This document shows, in pieces, positions 37,022-45,089 of a DNA stretch of 64,000 bases; position 1 is the stretch's first letter, and every line of letters begins with the position of its first letter. Source of the stretch: Thiotrichales bacterium (GTDB lineage: Bacteria > Pseudomonadota > Gammaproteobacteria > Beggiatoales > Beggiatoaceae); the NCBI GenBank assembly GCA_016745035.1, contig JADGDE010000008.1:62001-126000 (forward strand), read 5' to 3'. The translations under genes were made by a program, and so were the position numbers. The notes under the pieces were generated by a model. It was not told the DNA's origin. It was given only the letters and a program-made list of their open reading frames with translations, and ran no database searches.

Positions 37022-37449
37022 GATTTTACAAAACAATTATCATTTTTATAAGTGGTTTAATGCTGGTTAATTTATCTGGTTGCCAAACAAGTTCCAGCGC
37101 TCAATTACTAAAAACCAGTGAAAGCCAAGTTCAAACCCGAAATATTCAAACGAGGGCATTTGATACAACCGATAAAAATAAAACCTTACGAACAGTCATT
37201 TCGACATTACAAGATCTGGGTTTTGTTGTCGATAAGGCGGATGAGGTTTTAGGGTCTATTAGTGCGACAAAATTGGATGGCTACCAATTGCGCATGACTG
37301 TCACAGTACGACCAAGAGGAGAGACACAAACCTTGGTTAGAGCTAATGCACAATACAATCTCACTGCTGTAGAAGAACCTGAAATATATCAAGACTTTTT
37401 CACAGCATTAGGAAAATCTATGTTTTTGACCGCACATAATGTAGATTAA
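37018..37449 (+). CDS. Lipoprotein, shorter paralogue
   Basis: The 143-residue product overlaps the upstream gene by four bases (ATGA). It has a lipobox (VNLSGCQT) and shares TRNIQTRAF, LQDLGFVVDKADEVLGSISA and the C-terminal YQDFFTALGKSMFLTAHN with its neighbour. The two most likely arose by tandem duplication and probably act together at the outer membrane. A strong hairpin follows. Confidence 0.72.
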   Translation: MRFYKTIIIFISGLMLVNLSGCQTSSSAQLLKTSESQVQTRNIQTRAFDTTDKNKTLRTVISTLQDLGFVVDKADEVLGSISATKLDGYQLRMTVTVRPRGETQTLVRANAQYNLTAVEEPEIYQDFFTALGKSMFLTAHNVD

Positions 37450-37474
37450 TGTCTTAGTGCGTAATTAAAATAAA

Positions 37475-37515
37475 GAGACCTCCTGACCTGATGTCATATC
37501 AGATCAGGAGGTCTC
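37475..37515 (+). terminator. Hairpin after the lipoprotein operon
   Basis: A twelve-base stem (GAGACCTCCTGA / TCAGGAGGTCTC) with an inner CTGAT/ATCAG stem. There is no T run after it because the IS relic starts two bases later, so the element probably inserted into the terminator. Confidence 0.7.
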
Positions 37516-37568
37516 AGAGTCCATGCTAAGTTTAAGTCACTGAAATACAATGATTTTACTGAGAATAA

Positions 37569-38146
37569 GGTGTAATAGACTCACAAAGTGTTAAGAGTAT
37601 GCCTGAGACAAAGGGTAATGATGTTGGTGTTGATGGTGGAAAAAAAGTTAACGGAAGAAAAAGAAGTATTGTTGTAGATACAATGGGTTATCTTATTTCT
37701 GTTTTTGCACACCCAGCAAATATGTATGATGGAAATGCAGGAGTTATATTGCTTGAAAAGGTATTTAAGAAATATAAATTAAAAAAAATAAGTAGATGGA
37801 CTTAATTATTTTTAACTTTAAGATACTATAAATATAGCAATATCATGTAGATACAGTTTAATAAAAATAGTCCATCTACTTATAGATAGATAATACATAT
37901 AGAGGAAATTTTGTAACAACTGCAAAATCACAATATAACTGTGATATAGAAATAAAACAGCGAAAATCAAAGAAAGGTTTTAAACCAATTAGAAAAAGAT
38001 GGGTTGTAGAACGTACATTCGCATGGTTAACAAGAAATAGAAGATTAGCTAGGGAATATGAAAGAACAACAAAGTCGAGTGAAGCAATGGTATATATTGC
38101 TGCATCACGAATATCATTAAAACATGCTTTAGAAAAAATAGATTAG
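37569..38146 (+). pseudogene. IS5-family transposase remnant, truncated and interrupted
   Basis: The first open part reads IDSQSVKSMPETKGNDVGVD, the region of the first catalytic Asp of IS5/IS427 DDE transposases. It is followed by GGKKVNGRKRSIVVDTMGY and ends at KKYKLKKI. After an insertion of about 95 bases the frame resumes with DNTYRGNFV and ends with RKRWVVERTFAWLTRNRRLAREYER, the family's C-terminal signature (quoted in part). The N-terminal domain of about 80-100 residues is missing. It cannot make an active enzyme. Confidence 0.85.
37791..37885. mobile_element. Palindromic mini-insertion inside the transposase remnant
   Basis: The insert begins AGTAGATGGACT and near its other end has the inverse AGTCCATCTACT, with ATA at both junctions. 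Removing it restores the transposase frame (KKI then DNTYRG), so it arrived after the IS. Confidence 0.7.
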
Positions 38147-38207
38147 TTATTTTGGTTTTTAATCGTGAAATTAACTAATATCGTTAAACTCGGCATAGAC
38201 TCTTAAT

Positions 38208-38462
38208 AGCTGGTCATGGTCTGGCTGGGTACAAAGAACAATAGCAGACATACTTCGCTTTAGTCATACTAAACTACGTGGCTGGATGGTGTATTACAGT
38301 AAGTTTGGTATTGCTCAGATAAAACATACCCTGTTTCACTTTGACCAAAAGCTGAGTCGTTGGGCAAGGCAAAAGTACAAATCACTCAAAACCAAAGCAC
38401 AAGCGGTAAGAAGGGTTAGAGCTTTTAAAAAGAGAAACCCAAAACTGCTCGCTCATTGGTAA
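38208..38462 (+). pseudogene. Group II intron reverse transcriptase/maturase, C-terminal fragment
   Basis: The open frame gives SWSWSGWVQRTIADILRFSH, then TKLRGWMVYYSKFGIAQI, the GIIM maturase domain, and ends RNPKLLAHW followed by TAA. That is the usual C-terminus of bacterial group II intron proteins. The RT domain (YADD) is missing, so this is a fragment of about 84 residues. Confidence 0.85.
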
Positions 38463-38492
38463 ATGGTAGTTTTTTTTTAGATTGAATGATAA

Positions 38493-38527
38493 GAGCCGGA
38501 TGAAGTGAGAGCTTCACGTCCGGTTCT
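38493..38527 (+). ncRNA. Group II intron domain V
   Basis: GAGCCGGATGAAGTGAGAGC and CTTCACGTCCGGTTCT fold as the 34-35 base catalytic hairpin: an outer stem GAGCCGG/CCGGTTC and an inner stem closed by GAAG/CTTC. Domain VI follows at about 38530-38567. Confidence 0.85.
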
Positions 38528-38606
38528 GTGAGAGCCTCAAGGGGAAGTTCCTTGGGGCTACTCGACCGGGTTAAAAATTGTTTTAGACACATTATTTACA
38601 TTCAGG

Positions 38607-39488
38607 TTATGCTGCTTTCAAATTACTCACGATTTTGGCGTAATAATTATCTTCTGGGTGAGGTGTTCGGTTTTTATAACGCTCAATCATTGCACCTACT
38701 ATCAAATCTTTAGGGAGTGATTTAATACCGTTTAGTTTTCCGCAAATATAAGAAATTAATGCAATTCCTAAAGCTTCTCGTAATTTCCCATAACAGAATC
38801 GAATGGGGCAAATTTTTACCGGAATTGCTGGCATATTTACAGGTTTTGGTAATAGAGCTTTTTTTTGTTTGATCAAATTTAAAATTTGGTCTAATTTTAG
38901 TCTAGGTATTGATTTACCATTAATAAATCTTTCCCCATTACAGTCGGTTATAAATCTAACATCATTTTGTCTAAACATTATCTCAAGCATCAATAATCTA
39001 TGAGCATGTCGATCAAAATTTTTGTAAGCTTGATTTAATATATTTATATATTTAGGCAATAACTTAGCAGTAAAAATAAAACTACTAATTTGCTCTTTTA
39101 CAAGTTCTGGGTGATATACATCATTTTCCCAGCTATATCCTTGAGTGTATAAAATATAAGGCGAATTGAATCTACTTCCAAGAAATCCATCCAAATCAGA
39201 ATCCAACACAACAATTACATTGCTTATCTTATTTTCTATAATCAATTGGCATATTTTTTGTAGTGAAGTTTTAGAGCCTAATGCTCTATACTCTATAGTT
39301 TTATTAAAATTGTGTTTAGAAAAAATGCCACTCCAAAATTTTATATCTACAGCTTTCTCATTAAATTTACCATTAATCACATCACCGTAAGAATAAGATT
39401 CACAGCCCCCCTCACTAAAAACTATAAAATCAACACCATGAAATAAAGCTAAATTTGACAGACCAGATTGTGTACGAGTAAAAGGCAT
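38607..39488 (-). CDS. AriB-like Toprim nuclease (DUF4435) of a PARIS-type defence system
   Basis: The 293-residue protein pairs with the ATPase upstream by a one-base overlap (TAATG). It has a Toprim/DUF4435 pattern: an early glutamate in IVFSEGGCES (E26) and the acidic VVLDSDLDG (D96, D98, D100). In PARIS systems AriB is the toxic effector, released from AriA when a phage anti-restriction protein is sensed, and cleaves host tRNA. I recall E26 as the catalytic residue changed in E. coli AriB studies; its exact match here is suggestive. The C-terminal half (IGIALISYICGKLNG) is helical. DUF4435 proteins also occur outside PARIS, so the call rests on the pair. Confidence 0.72.
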   Translation of the reverse strand: MPFTRTQSGLSNLALFHGVDFIVFSEGGCESYSYGDVINGKFNEKAVDIKFWSGIFSKHNFNKTIEYRALGSKTSLQKICQLIIENKISNVIVVLDSDLDGFLGSRFNSPYILYTQGYSWENDVYHPELVKEQISSFIFTAKLLPKYINILNQAYKNFDRHAHRLLMLEIMFRQNDVRFITDCNGERFINGKSIPRLKLDQILNLIKQKKALLPKPVNMPAIPVKICPIRFCYGKLREALGIALISYICGKLNGIKSLPKDLIVGAMIERYKNRTPHPEDNYYAKIVSNLKAA

Positions 39489-40765
39489 TAGAGCAAATTC
39501 TCCATATCAAAAACTTTATTGCCAAAGCGGCTAACTACGTCAGGAGAATGTGTTGCAAAAATAATTTGAGCTTTCGGATTAAGTGCTAATAGGTTGTCAA
39601 CTAGACTTTCTTGCCATTTAACATGTAATGATAACTCAGGTTCGTCAGCGATATAAATACATGATCTCTTTTGTTGAAGAAGGGCTTCGCCTAGAATAAT
39701 TAACAACTGTTTTTCACCAGATGAAAGCAATTTCATAGGTAATTCTTTTCCTGATTTGGTAGTTGCATTTAACTCATTTCTATCATTAATACTAAATGTC
39801 TTTTTTCTTTCCATTAAGTTATTAATGATTTGTAAAAATGTCTCCCTAGGCTTAAAAATTTTTTCACGTTGTTTAACTAAAACATTCCAATCTTCAATTA
39901 TATGGTCAATTCGATCATTCAACACGATAGCAGCCACATCAACATTACCTAATGCTTCTGTTTTTGATAATTTTTCAGTTGCTTTTTTTAGAGTTCTAAA
40001 GTGATTATCTACCCTACTTGTATATTTCTTTGCATCCAAATTAAACTGTGAAAAGATTGCATTTAGTGCTTTTTTTTCCTCCTCAATATCTAACTCAGTA
40101 TCTTGGTGAAATAAGCCTTTTGGGTTTTTCCCTGTTAGCATAGATAAGAAAATTGTTTCTTGAAATTTTTCAAGTAACGCAGAACCTTGCCGTCCAAGTG
40201 TTGAAAAATACCTTACTAATCTATTTGATAGCTCATCCAGTTTACGATCCACTGTAGACTCAAAAGATTTTCGTTCTCTATCCTCGGTAGGTGAGGATCG
40301 ATGAACCGATAACCAGCTAACATCTGATAGCTGATTTAGATGTTCAATAATAGAATCACCATACCTGCGTTGTATTTCTCTATTCAATATATGTCGAGGA
40401 ATATTTCGATAACTTATTCTTTCTTCATAATCATCTAGAGAATAAACCTCGGGCTTTTCACTTGAACTGTTTTTTATTTTGTATTCAATAGCTCTAAATG
40501 GGGAGCTTTTAATTTCTTTTTTTATTACACTGACTTCAGGTTTTTTTCGTCCTCCTGATTCTTTTAATGTAATAGTAACGCTATCAAATTCAATTTTATC
40601 TAAAACAGAAAAGTCAGCTTTCAGAACAGCAACAATTAAATTAATAACGGTAGTTTTTCCTGATCCATTTATCCCTATCAGGAAATTAACATCTTCATTA
40701 AGGTCAAACTGAAAAGAATGAGTTTCCCAAAAACCGTCTATAACGACTTTACTAATAAAATTCAT
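39488..40765 (-). CDS. AriA-like AAA/ABC ATPase of a PARIS-type defence system
   Basis: The 425-residue protein has an ABC-like ATPase split by a helical region. Walker A is GINGSGKTT (31-39), the signature is LLSSGEKQLLI (about 345-355), Walker B is CIYIADEPELSLH (about 370-380) and the H-loop is FATHSPDVV (about 405). The middle (about 150-310) is the coiled coil expected between the two halves. In PARIS, AriA oligomers hold AriB and sense the trigger. OLD-family and other single ATPases share these motifs, but the direct coupling to a DUF4435 gene favours AriA. It lies in an accessory, AT-rich region beside the IS and intron remnants. Confidence 0.75.
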   Translation of the reverse strand: MNFISKVVIDGFWETHSFQFDLNEDVNFLIGINGSGKTTVINLIVAVLKADFSVLDKIEFDSVTITLKESGGRKKPEVSVIKKEIKSSPFRAIEYKIKNSSSEKPEVYSLDDYEERISYRNIPRHILNREIQRRYGDSIIEHLNQLSDVSWLSVHRSSPTEDRERKSFESTVDRKLDELSNRLVRYFSTLGRQGSALLEKFQETIFLSMLTGKNPKGLFHQDTELDIEEEKKALNAIFSQFNLDAKKYTSRVDNHFRTLKKATEKLSKTEALGNVDVAAIVLNDRIDHIIEDWNVLVKQREKIFKPRETFLQIINNLMERKKTFSINDRNELNATTKSGKELPMKLLSSGEKQLLIILGEALLQQKRSCIYIADEPELSLHVKWQESLVDNLLALNPKAQIIFATHSPDVVSRFGNKVFDMENLL

Positions 40766-41061
40766 TTTATCTCACTATACTCATTGTGATTACTATTCGC
40801 ATATAACTAGCCGTTAACCCAATCTGTATATCCCCCCATTTTGAATATAATCGCACATCCCTAAGCACTGTATAAGCGCTTTTTCTAGCCGGATATCATG
40901 CCAAATGGCTTGTTATACAGAAAACGATAAAACATCATGTTGCTTATTGTTACGGATTTTATCTGGAGCTGCAAGCGCTGAGGTTTTTTTGGAGGGGATG
41001 GAAGCGAGATTAAAAATAAAGGGATAGGGGCAAGCAAACGCCTGCCCCCTAAGCTCTAGGC
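40766..41061. promoter_or_regulatory. Gap upstream of the AriA-like gene
   Basis: This gap of about 300 bases holds the promoter of the minus-strand defence pair and the 3' side of the DUF4340 gene. The first 150 bases next to AriA are AT-rich. I see no clear repeat, RNA gene or promoter boxes worth a precise claim. Confidence 0.35.
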
Positions 41062-42276
41062 TTACTGCCCCAAACTTTTCAGCAAGTCTAACGCTTGGCG
41101 CTGTTGCATGGGGTTGCTGGCAGCTTGGCTGCCTGCATTAGCCAAGGCATCGGCTAGGGCATTGCCATCAACACTGCTGTCCGCTTGGCTGTCGCGGTTG
41201 GCGAGTGCCTCGGCGGTGGTGAAGAGTTCCGCGCGGGGTTTTAGCAGGTTTTCCATTTTGTAGTTGGTGAGTTGATAGAGCCAGCCTTGGGTTTTGGCAT
41301 TGATGTCCGTTGCTTCTTTGACCACATCAACGCTGTCGCTGTTAGCCGTGCCTGCGGTCGCGGTGGGGTCGGCTTGTAGGCTTAAGCTTGCCCAGTATTG
41401 GTCAGCCTCGGCTTGGTGATGTATGTCCATCGTGACGCTGAGTCCATCGAAGGTTTTAAATACCGCTTGGTTGCGTTCTGCGGGGGTTTCTGCGTCTTTG
41501 GCGGCTTTGACATCTTCAAGGCTGAGGCTGGCGAGGATGCTTGCCATGCTGCCGAGTTGGTAGGCTTTTTCAACTTTTGCTCCTGCGGGGAGGTCTTGGA
41601 ATTGGTAGTCGCTGTCCTCGGCGCTGGCTTTGCTGATATGCACAGGCTCGCCGCTGGCGGGGGAGACGCTGACGCTTTGGATGCGTTTTTGGGCGATTTT
41701 GAGGATGTCTTTATCTAGCCAGTTGTCGGGATTTTTTTCAAGGCGCATGGGGCTGTGGGCTAACCAGGTTTGTTTGTCCTTGGGTAGGCGCACGTACATC
41801 GCTTGCAAGCTGGTGTCGGTTTTTGCCATGCTGGTTTTACCGATGAGGACGCTGGCGATGCTGCCCTCGGCGCTGTTTAAGCTCACTTGGGTCGATTTTG
41901 CTCCCTCAACGCTGCGGTCTTGTAGTTCAAGTTTGTGGTAGAGGCTGTCTTTTTGGGTTTTAGCTTCGATGCGGTTCAGGCTTGCCATGCCGTTGAGCAC
42001 TTGGGCGACTTTGTCGCTGGCAACGGGGTAGCCTTGTTTGCTATCCAAGCCCCAAATGGCGTTGTTTTTGCTGACGCTAAACACGCCCTCGGGGCTGTTA
42101 ATTTCGATGCGGCTGACTTTATCGAGTTGTTCGGTCAGGCTTGGAAACAGTGCCGGATTGCTGTTATCGCCAATGACGGCTTCTGGCGGGCGTTGGTCTT
42201 TTTTGCTCATTTGTAAAGCCGCGACTAACATCACCAGCGTTACAATACTTAAAAGGGCGAGGGTTTGTTTATTCAT
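41062..42276 (-). CDS. DUF4340 membrane-anchored periplasmic protein
   Basis: The 404-residue product has an N-terminal anchor (TLALLSIVTLVMLVAALQM) and the DUF4340 pattern VSRIEINSPEGVFSVSKNNAIWGLDSKQGYPVASDKV (quoted in short: VSRIEINSPEG), with LVRKPTW-like LPKDKQTWLAHSP and NWLDKDILKI. DUF4340 genes regularly end operons of Gld-type ABC exporters, as here. The C-terminus is Ala/Gln/Ser-rich. It probably works with the GldG-like subunit in the periplasm. Function is unknown. Confidence 0.85.
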   Translation of the reverse strand: MNKQTLALLSIVTLVMLVAALQMSKKDQRPPEAVIGDNSNPALFPSLTEQLDKVSRIEINSPEGVFSVSKNNAIWGLDSKQGYPVASDKVAQVLNGMASLNRIEAKTQKDSLYHKLELQDRSVEGAKSTQVSLNSAEGSIASVLIGKTSMAKTDTSLQAMYVRLPKDKQTWLAHSPMRLEKNPDNWLDKDILKIAQKRIQSVSVSPASGEPVHISKASAEDSDYQFQDLPAGAKVEKAYQLGSMASILASLSLEDVKAAKDAETPAERNQAVFKTFDGLSVTMDIHHQAEADQYWASLSLQADPTATAGTANSDSVDVVKEATDINAKTQGWLYQLTNYKMENLLKPRAELFTTAEALANRDSQADSSVDGNALADALANAGSQAASNPMQQRQALDLLKSLGQ

Positions 42277-42302
42277 GCGATATTCCTTTGCTGTGTTGGT
42301 GC

Positions 42303-42400
42303 TTAATAGCTCCTATTTTACGCGCCGCTGGAGCGACGCAATACGCATTCCCAAGCTAGCGCTTGGGAACGAGTTGGAGCAGAAACCTAGGATGGGTATT
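42303..42400. repeat. Dispersed repeat RP, copy 2 (inverted)
   Basis: ATTTTACGCGCCGCTGGAGC (42314 on), the palindrome TTCCCAAGCTAGCGCTTGGG and GATGGGTATTAGTA repeat, in inverse orientation, the segment at 4998-5109. The stop codon of the GldG-like gene lies at its edge. Confidence 0.75.
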
Positions 42401-44303
42401 AGTATTGCGCTTTGAGGCGTTTACGCCGAGTGCGTATACCTGCGAAATACAAACCACCGAAACCGATTAATAAGGGCACAAGGCCGATATTAATAAATTT
42501 CATTCGCCCTTCTAAGCTTTCGATATTTTTTTGCAATTCATGCTGAACTTGACGCAGTTGTTTGCGAATCCCGACTTTTTGGTCACGGAATTTCATGATT
42601 TCTGCCCGTTGTTCAGGACTTAAAATCAAGCTACCACCATCTTGTTTTTGGCTTTGCAGTTGGCTGATTTTGCTTTCAGTCTCTTGCAGTTGCGCTTGTA
42701 GTTGTTGCTCTTTATCGCGGAACTGTTGCTCGGCTTCAAGTTTGATTTGCTCAACGCGGGTAAAGGGACGGCTAAAGCTGCCACGGTTACGGACGCTGAT
42801 TAAGTCATTGCTGCCAGTGAGGTTGTCGAGGGCATTGGTGACAAATTTATCATTGGCGGCATTAGGAATCGCAATCCGTTGACCGAGGAAGTTTTGCACT
42901 TGTACCCAGAATTGGTCTTCAAGCATGTCGGTATCGGCGACAATAATGATATTGATGTCTTCTTTGGATTCGCTCAGGTGTTCGGCACTGGTGCTGCTAT
43001 CGGCTTCCTCAGCTTCGGCGGCAGGCTTGCTATCAAAAGCGCTGTTGACTTTACCCGTGATACGCGCCGCCATGGTCATTTTTTCACCTTTGGGGCTGTA
43101 ATCGCGAAGGATGTCTTTAGGATTGGCGAGCATTCCGAGCTTGCTGGTTTCAACTTCGGCGGCTTGTTCGCTGGATTGAATCAAGGGCAGGAAGTTGATT
43201 TCGCTATCGGCTTTTTTGCTTAAAGCACCGGCACTGGCAAGCGAGATGCTATCGAGTTTGGCGGTGATAATGTCCGTGCCGTCCATTTGTTCGGGGCGAA
43301 TATCCATCCATACGGGATATTTAATCACGCTTGCGCCTTGTCCTTTACGCACCCGCACTTGTTTGGCGACGGTTAAATCAGCAACGATTTTATCCGTTGC
43401 CATTTCTATGCCCCAGCTATCGAATAATATCGATAAGTCGGAGTTACGTGGTGCGTTCATGCCCGCAAAGGGGTTTTTAGGATCTTTCGGTGGCTCGTCG
43501 GTTTCGGCGTGCGGGTCAACAAAAGCGAGTAAGCGCCCACCGCCTAACACGAATTGGTCAATGGCATAAAGGGTGCTCTCGCTGAGGTTTTTCGGATGTA
43601 CCAGCATTAAGACATCGACCTCGGCAGGAATAGCGCTGGCATCGGTTGCCACGCTTTGCACTTCAAACAATTGTTTGATTTGCTCAATCATCATCCACGC
43701 ATCTTCGCCACCGCCTGCAAAGGGATTGCTGGCAGGCGAGCCTTCAATCGGCAAGCTGCTCATGATACCAACGGTTTTCTTCTCAGGGTCAGAGAGTTTG
43801 TGAATCATTTGAGTGATGTCGTATTCCAAGAACTCTTCGCGGTTAGGCTGGAAAAAGCCAATGATTTCTTCACCATCGGTGGAGTTTGTGCCCACCAAAC
43901 CGAAATAAAACACGGTGTTGCTGTCATCAATCGGCACACCTTGGAGACCATAACCCACGGCTTTGTCTTCGGCTTCGGAGAAAGGTTCTGGGTCGACGAC
44001 TTCTAAACGGATATTGCCACCGGAGGCGCGTTCGTACTCGGCTAAGAGTTCGCGCACGCGGGTGGTGTAGCTGTTAATGCCCGCTAAAGAGCTAAGCAAT
44101 TTTTCCGAGAGATAAAAGCGCAAGGTCACCGGCTCTTCTAAATTGGCAACAATGTTTTTGGAGCCTTGCGAGAGGGTGTAGAGGTTGTTATCGGTTAAAT
44201 CTAAGCGTGCCGATTGGAACAAGACACCGCTTAAAATATTGACCGCAAAAAATAATACCGCGCCAATAATCAGGCTACTACTGCTAATTAAGGTTTTATT
44301 CAT
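42399..44303 (-). CDS. GldG-like ABC transporter auxiliary protein
   Basis: The 634-residue protein has an N-terminal helix (LIIGAVLFFAVNILSGVLF), a long periplasmic part with LDLTDNNLYTLSQGSKNIV, EPVTLRFYLSEKL and VLMLVHPKNLS, and a final helix (INIGLVPLLIGFGGLYFAGI) followed by RRKRLKAQY. This matches the GldG/ABC-type uncharacterised family. A coiled coil of Gln/Glu (about 535-605) precedes the last helix. It forms a transporter with the ATPase and permease encoded just upstream (3-base gap). In Bacteroidetes these genes support gliding; in proteobacteria the role is open. Confidence 0.85.
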   Translation of the reverse strand: MNKTLISSSSLIIGAVLFFAVNILSGVLFQSARLDLTDNNLYTLSQGSKNIVANLEEPVTLRFYLSEKLLSSLAGINSYTTRVRELLAEYERASGGNIRLEVVDPEPFSEAEDKAVGYGLQGVPIDDSNTVFYFGLVGTNSTDGEEIIGFFQPNREEFLEYDITQMIHKLSDPEKKTVGIMSSLPIEGSPASNPFAGGGEDAWMMIEQIKQLFEVQSVATDASAIPAEVDVLMLVHPKNLSESTLYAIDQFVLGGGRLLAFVDPHAETDEPPKDPKNPFAGMNAPRNSDLSILFDSWGIEMATDKIVADLTVAKQVRVRKGQGASVIKYPVWMDIRPEQMDGTDIITAKLDSISLASAGALSKKADSEINFLPLIQSSEQAAEVETSKLGMLANPKDILRDYSPKGEKMTMAARITGKVNSAFDSKPAAEAEEADSSTSAEHLSESKEDINIIIVADTDMLEDQFWVQVQNFLGQRIAIPNAANDKFVTNALDNLTGSNDLISVRNRGSFSRPFTRVEQIKLEAEQQFRDKEQQLQAQLQETESKISQLQSQKQDGGSLILSPEQRAEIMKFRDQKVGIRKQLRQVQHELQKNIESLEGRMKFINIGLVPLLIGFGGLYFAGIRTRRKRLKAQY

Positions 44304-44306
44304 GAG

Positions 44307-45050
44307 TTAGTCCGCCTTTTTGGTTTCGATAATCAAAGTGGCAGCAAAAAGCCAAAATGCAATTAAGGATAGGAAGTAAACCAAATCCCGTAAATCAATC
44401 ACGCCTTTGGTAATCGCATTGAAGTGGCTTAGGAAGCTAAAGGAGCTGATGGCATTCACTAATAATTGCGGTGCCCAGCCGCTAAAGAAATCTAAGACCA
44501 TCGGTAAGCCGCTGAGGATGAATAATAAGGACACCACGGCGGTGATAACAAAGGCAACCACTTGGTTTTTGGTCATCGCAGAGACGCAGGAGCCAATGGC
44601 TAAAAAGCCGCCCGCCATCAGCCAGCTACCCAAGTAGCCGGAGAAAATCACCGAGTTATCGGGCGAGCCTAAATAATTAACCGTGATCCACATCGGGAAA
44701 GTCAGGAGCAGGGCAATGCCTGTGAATACCCACGCGGCGAGGAATTTACCTAAAACCGCCTCAATAACACTGATGGGCAAGGTCAGGAGCAATTCAATTG
44801 TCCCGGTTTTGCGCTCCTCAGCCCACAGTCGCATCGATAGCGCTGGAATCAGGAATAAATATAGCCACGGGTGGTAGGTGAAAAAAGCCCGTAAGTCAGC
44901 TTGTCCATTGGCGAAAAAGTTACCTAAATAAAAGGTAAAAATTCCGCTTAAAAATAAGAAAATCACAATAAAAACATAGGCGATCGGGGTGGCGAAATAA
45001 CTGTTTAATTCGCGCTTAAATAACACACCGATATTATACGTGTCTAGCAT
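44307..45050 (-). CDS. ABC-2 type permease, GldF-like
   Basis: The 247-residue protein has six membrane helices and begins with LFKRELNSYFATPIAYVFIVIFLFLSGIF (in part: ELNSYFATPIAYVFIV), a signature of GldF-like permeases. Later it has SMRLWAEERKTGTIELLLTLPIS. It is the membrane subunit of the exporter with the ATPase at 45090-46025. The operon order is ATPase, permease, GldG-like, DUF4340. Confidence 0.9.
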   Translation of the reverse strand: MLDTYNIGVLFKRELNSYFATPIAYVFIVIFLFLSGIFTFYLGNFFANGQADLRAFFTYHPWLYLFLIPALSMRLWAEERKTGTIELLLTLPISVIEAVLGKFLAAWVFTGIALLLTFPMWITVNYLGSPDNSVIFSGYLGSWLMAGGFLAIGSCVSAMTKNQVVAFVITAVVSLLFILSGLPMVLDFFSGWAPQLLVNAISSFSFLSHFNAITKGVIDLRDLVYFLSLIAFWLFAATLIIETKKAD

Positions 45051-45089
45051 TTGGAAACCTTTTAAAAGTCTAAATCTGGGAAAAATGGC

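Larger units (their letters stand above)
37517..38202 (+). mobile_element. Decayed IS5-family element, 686 bp
   Basis: The ends are GAGTCCATGCTAAGTTTAA and, inverted, GAGTCTATGCCGAGTTTAA. The flanking triplets TCA and TTA both fit a TNA target but differ, so the two ends may not stem from one insertion. The interior holds a transposase remnant. The outer ten bases equal those of the MITE-2 copies. Confidence 0.82.
38206..38570 (+). mobile_element. Group II intron 3' remnant
   Basis: The segment has the C-terminal end of an intron-encoded protein followed by RNA domains V and VI, ending near CTACTCGACC. The 5' part of the intron and most of the reverse transcriptase are absent, cut at the right end of the IS relic. 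Confidence 0.88.

Noticed and set aside
37599..37805. Short plus-strand frame that looks like a small gene
   Set aside because: It is part of the interrupted IS5-family transposase and ends in the mini-insertion.
38528..38713. Plus-strand frame of 61 codons
   Set aside because: Begins in domain V/VI of the group II intron remnant and runs antisense to the AriB-like gene; not a protein gene.
42562..44006. Several plus-strand frames across the GldG-like gene
   Set aside because: All are shadows of the minus-strand gene, without start signals or family features.
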